NCBI GenBank assembly: GCA_900759435.1
Contig: CAAEVD010000007.1
Span: 1 to 10,154, forward strand
Length of the DNA: 10,154 nucleotides
Origin: an uncultured Collinsella sp.
Lineage (GTDB): Bacteria; Actinomycetota; Coriobacteriia; Coriobacteriales; Coriobacteriaceae
Direction: 5' to 3'
In this document: in pieces, positions 6,253 to 10,154 of the stretch
How positions within the stretch are numbered: the first letter of the stretch is position 1
Layout: every line of letters starts with the position of its first letter
Position numbers and translations under genes: made by a program
Notes under the pieces: generated by a model
Databases searched by the model: none
Told to the model about the DNA's origin: nothing
Seen by the model: the letters and a program-made list of their open reading frames with translations, nothing else

Positions 6253-6281
6253 TACTCATTGGGGACAGACTTAAATGAGTA
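6253..6281. repeat. Hairpin with GGGGACAG loop, copy A
   Basis: TACTCATT (6253-6260) pairs perfectly with AATGAGTA (6274-6281). The 13-nt loop begins GGGGACAG. A second hairpin at 8366-8402 has the same loop core on the opposite strand but an unrelated stem. A directly adjoining small hairpin, TACCC/GGGTA, occupies 6280-6294. The loop core resembles a motif I recall as recurrent in intergenic DNA of many bacteria, but I cannot verify that here. Confidence 0.6.
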
Positions 6282-6331
6282 CCCTAACTGGGTAAGCATA
6301 AATGAGCGGGTCGTGCTGTATAAATTGCTTG

Positions 6332-6444
6332 TGTGCGCGTTTATGCGCGTTAGATTGCGTTTAATTACGCACCTATGCGTATATATGCGCCGTTTACGGG
6401 GCAATAATGACCGTTTAGCGGTGAGATACGCAAAAACGCGCACA
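6332..6444. repeat. Inverted repeat with helically phased TGCG units
   Basis: The 16-bp arm at 6332-6347 (TGTGCGCGTTTATGCG) matches the reverse complement of 6429-6444 at 15 of 16 positions. On the left, the TGCGCGTTTA unit recurs at exactly 10-bp steps (6334, 6344, and a degenerate copy at 6354), and TATGCG at 6374 and 6384. TGCG cores fall near 0, 10, 22, 42 and 52 bp, close to whole helical turns. Between the arms are two short palindromes, CCGT/ACGG (6390-6399) and ACCG/CGGT (6410-6422). It could be an operator array or a MITE-like remnant. Confidence 0.5.
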
Positions 6445-6513
6445 GACGCGCGTGTTTGTGCGAATATAGAGCTGTCAGAAATGCAAGACGTTCTATGACA
6501 CAGGAGACACATA

Positions 6514-7593
6514 ATGGCAGATTCCAAGCAGGCTCCACTCGACGCCGCGGCAGCCGCCAAAGCTGCATTTGCTTCGGTCCAGGACAAGCCGTTCCCTAAC
6601 GACATCTTTACGGCTCCCGAGCTCCGTTGGGCTGTGATCGGTTGCGGCGTTATTGCCAACCAGATGGCTCAGTCCCTTGCCCTGGCCGGCCGCAAGCTTA
6701 CGGGCGTTGCCAACCGCACGCTCACCAAGGCTCAGACTTTTGCCGACCAGTACGGCGTCGAGAAGGTCTATGACACAGTTGAGGATCTCTACGCCGATCC
6801 TGACATCGACGCCGTCTACATCACCACCCCGCACAACACCCATATCACCTATCTGCGCGCCGCCCTGGCGGCCGGCAAGCACGTTCTCTGCGAGAAGGCC
6901 ATCACGCTCAACTCCGCCGAGCTCGATGAGGCCCGCGCCATTGCCGCCGAACACAACGTGGTCCTTATGGACGCTACCACGGTGCTCCACATGCCCTTGT
7001 ATCAAGAGCTGCGCCGCCGCATGGATGCCGGCGAGTTTGGCCGCATGAACCTCGCTCAGCTCAACTTTGGTAGCTACAAGGAGTACGGCGACCTGACCAA
7101 CCGTTTCTACAATCGCAACCTCGCCGGCGGTGCCATGCTCGATATTGGCGTATACGCCCTGTCCGTTATGCGCCTGTTTATGGCGAGCCAGCCCGTCGAG
7201 GTCGTGTCTCTGGGTAACACCTGCGAGACCGGCGTGGACGTTGCAGGCGGCATCGTCTGCCGCAATGCCGAACAGCAGCTGGGCGTCGTGAGCCTTACGC
7301 TCCACTCCAAGCAGCCAAAGCGCTCGGTTATCAGCTTTGACAATTGCTATGTCGAGGTCAACGAGTATCCGCGCGCCGATCACGCGACGATCGTGTGGAC
7401 CGCGGACGGTCATCGCGAGGAGGTCGCCGCGGGCACCGAAGCTTATGCCCTGTGCTACGAGATGGCTGACCTCGAGCAGGCCGTCGCCGGCGACGATTCC
7501 AAGCGTGAGCTTCTGGATTATGCCTCTGATGTGATGGAGCTCATGACCAAGCTCCGCGCCGATTGGGGAGTCGTCTACCCCGAGGAGGAGTAA
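6514..7593 (+). CDS. Gfo/Idh/MocA-family NAD(P)-dependent oxidoreductase
   Basis: Members of this family use NAD(P) to oxidise or reduce sugars, inositols, polyols or dihydrodiols in the cytoplasm. The 359-residue product has a Rossmann nucleotide-binding motif VIGCGVIA (41-48), then DAVYITTPHNTH (99-110), where the family has its cofactor/substrate loop. LCEKAITLN (125-133) contains the conserved EK lysine (EKA here rather than the commoner EKP). GGAMLDIGVYALSVMR (205-220) keeps the aspartate but has tyrosine where many relatives have the catalytic histidine, as in glucose-fructose oxidoreductase and dihydrodiol dehydrogenase types. About 38 residues, Ala-rich at first, precede the fold. AGGAG at 6502-6506 supports the start. 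It is coupled to the DeoR gene. The substrate cannot be told from sequence. Confidence 0.9.
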   Translation: MADSKQAPLDAAAAAKAAFASVQDKPFPNDIFTAPELRWAVIGCGVIANQMAQSLALAGRKLTGVANRTLTKAQTFADQYGVEKVYDTVEDLYADPDIDAVYITTPHNTHITYLRAALAAGKHVLCEKAITLNSAELDEARAIAAEHNVVLMDATTVLHMPLYQELRRRMDAGEFGRMNLAQLNFGSYKEYGDLTNRFYNRNLAGGAMLDIGVYALSVMRLFMASQPVEVVSLGNTCETGVDVAGGIVCRNAEQQLGVVSLTLHSKQPKRSVISFDNCYVEVNEYPRADHATIVWTADGHREEVAAGTEAYALCYEMADLEQAVAGDDSKRELLDYASDVMELMTKLRADWGVVYPEEE

Positions 7594-7596
7594 GCG

Positions 7597-8343
7597 ATGC
7601 TTGCGGAAGATAGGCTCAATACGATCGTGTCGATGGTGCAGCAGGCTGGCTCGGTAACGGTGCCCGAGCTTGCCGATGCCCTGGGCGTGACGGCCTCTAC
7701 CATTCGACGCGACCTACAGACGCTCGACCGAGCGCACCGCATCGCCAAGGTGCACGGTGGCGCGACAAGTCTTGAGCGCGCGCACGTGACGCGCGACCTA
7801 ACGATCAGTGAGCGCAGTGATCTCCATAACGACGACAAGGAGCGTATCTGCGCCCGCGCCGCGGCGCTCGTGGAGCCCGAGAGCTTTGTGTACATCGATT
7901 CGGGTTCGACAACGCTCAGACTCATCGAGCATCTTCCGCATCTCGAATCGGTCACCTATGTGACTGATTCCGTGCTCCATGCTCAGCATCTCGCTGTGCG
8001 CGGCATGCGCACCGTGGTGCTGGGCGGCGAGCTTAAACCCGAGACCGAGGCGCTCGTTGGCCCCGATGCTCTGGCAACCCTAGACCGCTACAACTTTAAC
8101 TGCGGCTTTTGGGGTTCTAACGGCATTGCCGCCGAGCAGGGCTTTACGACGCCCGATATCGAGGAAGCGCAGGTCAAGCGTATCTCGATGCGCCATACAG
8201 CCAAACGCTTCGTAATCTCGGACGCCAGTAAGTTTGGCATGGTGGCTCCCGTAAAATTCGCGGACTTCCGTGACGCAACGGTTATCACCGCGGGCGAGGT
8301 GCCCGCCAAGTACCAGACGATGGAAAACGTCATCACGGTTTAG
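7597..8343 (+). CDS. DeoR-family sugar-responsive transcriptional regulator
   Basis: DeoR-type proteins bind DNA through an N-terminal winged helix and sense phosphorylated sugars through a C-terminal domain related to ribose-5-phosphate isomerase. The 248-residue product shows the DeoR helix-turn-helix at 19-45 (SVTVPELADALGVTASTIRR, then DLQTLD) and the linker VHGGA. In the sensor domain are DSGSTT (101-106), GGELK (143-147), GFTTPD (182-187), K194 and SDASKFG. Length is typical. The ATG lies 3 nt after the oxidoreductase stop, and its AGGAGG (7583-7588) lies inside that gene, so the two are co-translated. It probably controls this oxidoreductase and/or the permease downstream. The effector is unknown. 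Confidence 0.93.
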   Translation: MLAEDRLNTIVSMVQQAGSVTVPELADALGVTASTIRRDLQTLDRAHRIAKVHGGATSLERAHVTRDLTISERSDLHNDDKERICARAAALVEPESFVYIDSGSTTLRLIEHLPHLESVTYVTDSVLHAQHLAVRGMRTVVLGGELKPETEALVGPDALATLDRYNFNCGFWGSNGIAAEQGFTTPDIEEAQVKRISMRHTAKRFVISDASKFGMVAPVKFADFRDATVITAGEVPAKYQTMENVITV

Positions 8344-8365
8344 CAACGGGGCGAAGTAAGGCCAA

Positions 8366-8402
8366 AACCACCACAAAGGTGCCTGTCCCCATTGTGGTGG
8401 TT
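8366..8402. repeat. Hairpin with GGGGACAG loop, copy B (reverse orientation)
   Basis: AACCACCACAA (8366-8376) pairs perfectly with TTGTGGTGGTT (8392-8402). The 15-nt loop, read on the minus strand, is TGGGGACAGGCACCT. The loop core GGGGACAG is the same as in the hairpin at 6253-6281, while the stems share no similarity. On the minus strand a T-run (8367-8364) follows the stem. Confidence 0.65.
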
Positions 8403-8403
8403 C

Positions 8404-8477
8404 CGATGGCCCCGTCGGGCATGATTTCCCAGTACCCCTGTTTCCATACGACGTGATCATGCCCGCCGGGGCCATCG
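8404..8477. repeat. 74-bp inverted repeat with 22-bp arms
   Basis: The arm 8404-8425 (starting CGATGGCCCCG) pairs with 8456-8477 at 21 of 22 positions. The only mismatch is T8415 against C8466. The loop is 30 nt and C-rich. No T-tract follows. The length and near-perfection exceed what a terminator needs and resemble a REP- or MITE-type palindromic element, or a leader RNA of the permease gene. Confidence 0.7.
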
Positions 8478-8494
8478 TATAGATATCGCTTAAA

Positions 8495-8514
8495 AGCGCC
8501 GTCACTTCGGCGCT
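8495..8514. terminator. Short GC-rich hairpin before the permease
   Basis: AGCGCCG (8495-8501) pairs with CGGCGCT (8508-8514) around TCACTT. No T-run follows on the + strand. On the minus strand TTT (8494-8492) follows. It may be a minus-strand terminator or a fold in the permease leader. The strand is left open. Confidence 0.35.
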
Positions 8515-8598
8515 ATCAATCACTCAAACACAAGGTAATACGCAGGTTGTGACCCTCAGAAGGGGAGGGCTGGGCCTGCTTGTGCAAAAGGAGGAAAC

Positions 8599-10089
8599 AT
8601 GTCAGCTGCAAACGAGAAGGTGGGGGGCGGCACTTACGATGTCGTTGCCATCACGGCATGTCCAACGGGCATTGCTCACACATTTATGGCGGCCAAAGGG
8701 TTGGAAGACCAGGCAGCCAAGATGGGCGTGAGCATTAAGGTCGAGACTCAGGGTTCGGGCGGCGCTAAAAATGTACTGACCGCGGCAGACATCGCTGGTG
8801 CCAAGGGTGTCATCATTGCGGCGGATAAAAATGTCGAGCTCGATCGCTTCGATGGCAAGCCGGTTTACTCCTGTGCGGTGACGCGTGGCATTAATGACGC
8901 CGAGGAACTTATCAATATTGCGCTTGCGGGCAATGCGCCTATTCATCATGTGTCCGGCGGCGCCGCGGTACAGGCGGCTGCCGAGGGCGAATCCGAGGGT
9001 TTGGGCCGCAGGGTCTATAAGGACCTGATGAACGGCGTTTCGCACATGCTCCCCTTTGTTGTTGGCGGCGGCATCCTCATGGCGCTTTCGTTCTTGCTGG
9101 ACCAGGCGGGGCTGGGCACGAGCGCATACGGCCACAGCACTCCGGTCGCGGCCTTCTTTAACCTTGCGGGCAACCAGGCGTTCAACTTTATGCTCCCCAT
9201 CCTTGCGGGCTATATTGCCATGTCCATTGCTGACCGTCCGGGCTTGGCCGCGGGCTTTGTGGGTGGCTGGATTGCAAAGCAGGGCTTTACGTTGGGCTAT
9301 CTCACCACGGCAATGGATGCCGATGCCCAGGCTCAGCTTGTCTCTGCTGGCTTTTTGGGCGCGCTGCTGGTCGGTTTTGCCGCCGGCATTATCGTCAATG
9401 CGCTCAAGAAGGCTGCAAGCGTGCTACCCGAGTCGCTCGACGGTATCAAGCCCATGCTCATCTACCCCGTGCTGGGCATTCTCTTTACGAGTCTCTTTAT
9501 GATGGCCGTTAACCCGATTATGGGCGTTATCAACACCGCCATTAGCGGCGCGCTCAACGGTCTTTCGGGCACGAGCATCGTTCTTTTGGGCATTATCTGC
9601 GCCGGCATGCAGGCGACCGACATGGGTGGTCCCATCAACAAGGCCGCATATGTCTTTGGCACCGCGGCCCTTGCCGAGCAAACGCTGCAGGGCAATATGA
9701 TCATGGCTGCCGTCATGGCGGGCGGTATGGTACCGCCGCTGGTCATCGCGCTCTCCACGACGTTCTTTAAGAACCGCTGGACCGAGGCCGATCGCAAGGC
9801 AGGCCTGGTGAACTACATCATGGGTCTGTCGTTTATCACCGAGGGTGCCATTCCCTTTGCCGCGGCCGATCCGCTTCGCGTGTTGCCCGCCTGCATCCTG
9901 GGATCTGCGACCGCCGGCGGTCTGTCGATGCTCTTTGGTTGCGCGAGCCCCGCTCCGCACGGTGGCGCCTGGGTTATCGCGGTCATTACGAACCCGGTGC
10001 AGTACCTGTTGGCCCTTGCTATCGGCGCTGTGGTCGGCTGCTTGGTTCTGAGCTTCCTTAAGAAGCCTCTCGACAAGGCTACCGAGTAG
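8599..10089 (+). CDS. PTS fructose-family transporter, EIIBC components
   Basis: This membrane permease imports a sugar and phosphorylates it using phosphate passed from HPr through EIIA and EIIB. The 496-residue product has an EIIB domain at about 12-112 with VAITACPTGIAHTFMAA, where Cys21 is the expected phosphorylated residue. An Ala/Glu linker follows, then an EIIC domain from about 140 with many hydrophobic segments (about 149-168, 196-212, 246-268, 286-304, 326-340, 364-388, 426-446, 466-486). ITEGAIPFA (413-421) and the PHGG segment (453-456) are fructose-family marks. No EIIA domain is fused, and no 1-phosphofructokinase gene is seen in the window, so the substrate may be fructose or a relative. 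AAAGGAGG at 8587-8594 supports the ATG. The adjacent DeoR protein is a likely regulator. Confidence 0.93.
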   Translation: MSAANEKVGGGTYDVVAITACPTGIAHTFMAAKGLEDQAAKMGVSIKVETQGSGGAKNVLTAADIAGAKGVIIAADKNVELDRFDGKPVYSCAVTRGINDAEELINIALAGNAPIHHVSGGAAVQAAAEGESEGLGRRVYKDLMNGVSHMLPFVVGGGILMALSFLLDQAGLGTSAYGHSTPVAAFFNLAGNQAFNFMLPILAGYIAMSIADRPGLAAGFVGGWIAKQGFTLGYLTTAMDADAQAQLVSAGFLGALLVGFAAGIIVNALKKAASVLPESLDGIKPMLIYPVLGILFTSLFMMAVNPIMGVINTAISGALNGLSGTSIVLLGIICAGMQATDMGGPINKAAYVFGTAALAEQTLQGNMIMAAVMAGGMVPPLVIALSTTFFKNRWTEADRKAGLVNYIMGLSFITEGAIPFAAADPLRVLPACILGSATAGGLSMLFGCASPAPHGGAWVIAVITNPVQYLLALAIGAVVGCLVLSFLKKPLDKATE

Positions 10090-10123
10090 CGGGAGCGGAA
10101 GGGTCTTGCCAATGGAAAGGCGG

Positions 10124-10150
10124 CAACGTCCACCAGGGGCGTTGTTTATT
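10124..10150 (+). terminator. Probable terminator after the PTS gene
   Basis: CAACGTCC (10124-10131) pairs with GGGCGTTG (10137-10144), including one U-G pair, around ACCAG. TTTATT follows at 10145-10150. An overlapping alternative, TTGCC (10106-10110) with GGCAA (10122-10126), would disrupt it. It lies 34 nt after the permease stop and suggests that the permease ends its transcript. Confidence 0.6.
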
Positions 10151-10154
10151 AAAT

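Larger units (their letters stand above)
6246..6513. other. Gene-free, palindrome-rich region before the oxidoreductase
   Basis: I see no credible gene here. A short open frame across it has no ribosome binding site and low-complexity content. The region is richer in A+T than its neighbours. It contains the GGGGACAG-loop hairpin (6253-6281), a TACCC/GGGTA hairpin (6280-6294), phased TGCG repeats with a large inverted repeat (6332-6444), and tight palindromes ACGCGC/GCGCGT (6436-6441 with 6448-6453) and CGCACA/TGTGCG (6439-6444 with 6457-6462). The promoter of the downstream gene should lie here. TATAAA near 6319-6324 is one -10-like candidate without a matching -35. Confidence 0.6.
8344..8598. 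other. Gene-free region with three hairpins before the permease
   Basis: No gene is supported between the regulator and the permease. Three hairpins follow one another: 8366-8402 (GGGGACAG-loop type), 8404-8477 (22-bp arms) and 8495-8514. None has a T-tract on the + strand. The first and third have an A-run on their 5' side, so they would look more like terminators for minus-strand transcription, although no minus-strand gene is visible. I found no convincing promoter. The ribosome binding site of the permease, AAAGGAGG, is at 8587-8594. Confidence 0.6.

Noticed and set aside
6332..6462. CRISPR array or plasmid-type origin
   Set aside because: The repeat units are only about 10 bp and directly adjacent, with no spacers of CRISPR length, and there is no replication initiator gene nearby.
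6202..6498. 98-codon + strand open frame after rplX
   Set aside because: It begins inside the terminator region, has no ribosome binding site, and its sequence is a translation of the repeat-rich spacer.
8549..8731. Short + strand open frame overlapping the PTS gene start
   Set aside because: It overlaps the EIIB coding region in another frame and lacks a ribosome binding site. The AAAGGAGG at 8587-8594 clearly serves ATG 8599.
1..10154. tRNA or rRNA genes
   Set aside because: I found no cloverleaf-type arrangement or rRNA-like sequence in the gene-free stretches.

Overview
The window looks like a piece of a high-GC Gram-positive chromosome, most likely a gut actinobacterium of class Coriobacteriia (Collinsella-like). 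This rests on the strong C/G preference at third codon positions, clear AGGAGG-type ribosome binding sites, the order of the ribosomal protein genes, and a Cys4 form of L24. The genus is an impression from protein and codon style, not a database result. Every convincing gene lies on the + strand.

Layout: (1) 1-394 has no gene. It opens with a 99-bp hairpin whose outer 16-bp arms are perfect, and it ends in a structured leader in front of rplC. (2) 395-6183 is the S10/spc ribosomal protein cluster: rplC, rplD, rplW, rplB, rpsS, rplV, rpsC, rplP, rpmC, rpsQ, rplN, rplX. Spacing is tight (-1 to 46 nt) except at two gaps, rplW|rplB (179 nt) and rpsQ|rplN (118 nt). Each of these gaps contains a foldable leader. 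A 26-bp motif (23/26 identical) occurs before both rplC and rplB. (3) The cluster is abbreviated at both ends. No rpsJ lies within 394 bp upstream of rplC, and a strong terminator at 6214-6245 follows rplX where rplE and the rest of the spc operon normally continue. (4) 6246-6513 is gene-free and dense in palindromes and helically phased TGCG repeats. (5) 6514-8343 holds a Gfo/Idh/MocA-family oxidoreductase and a DeoR-family regulator, translationally coupled. (6) 8344-8598 is gene-free and carries three hairpins in a row. (7) 8599-10089 is a fructose-family PTS EIIBC permease, followed by a terminator-like hairpin.

How the parts work together: region 2 makes proteins of the large and small ribosomal subunits. 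The leaders before rplC, rplB and rplN suggest that the cluster is divided into at least three independently tuned segments. The second block looks like a small carbohydrate cassette in which the permease imports and phosphorylates a sugar, the DeoR protein senses a sugar phosphate, and the dehydrogenase oxidises or reduces a related polyol or sugar. No sugar-phosphate kinase and no EIIA domain are present, so the substrate is unknown.

The most unusual signals are the RNA-like leaders, the shared rplC/rplB motif, the early end of the spc operon, and two hairpins that share a GGGGACAG loop core on unrelated stems.
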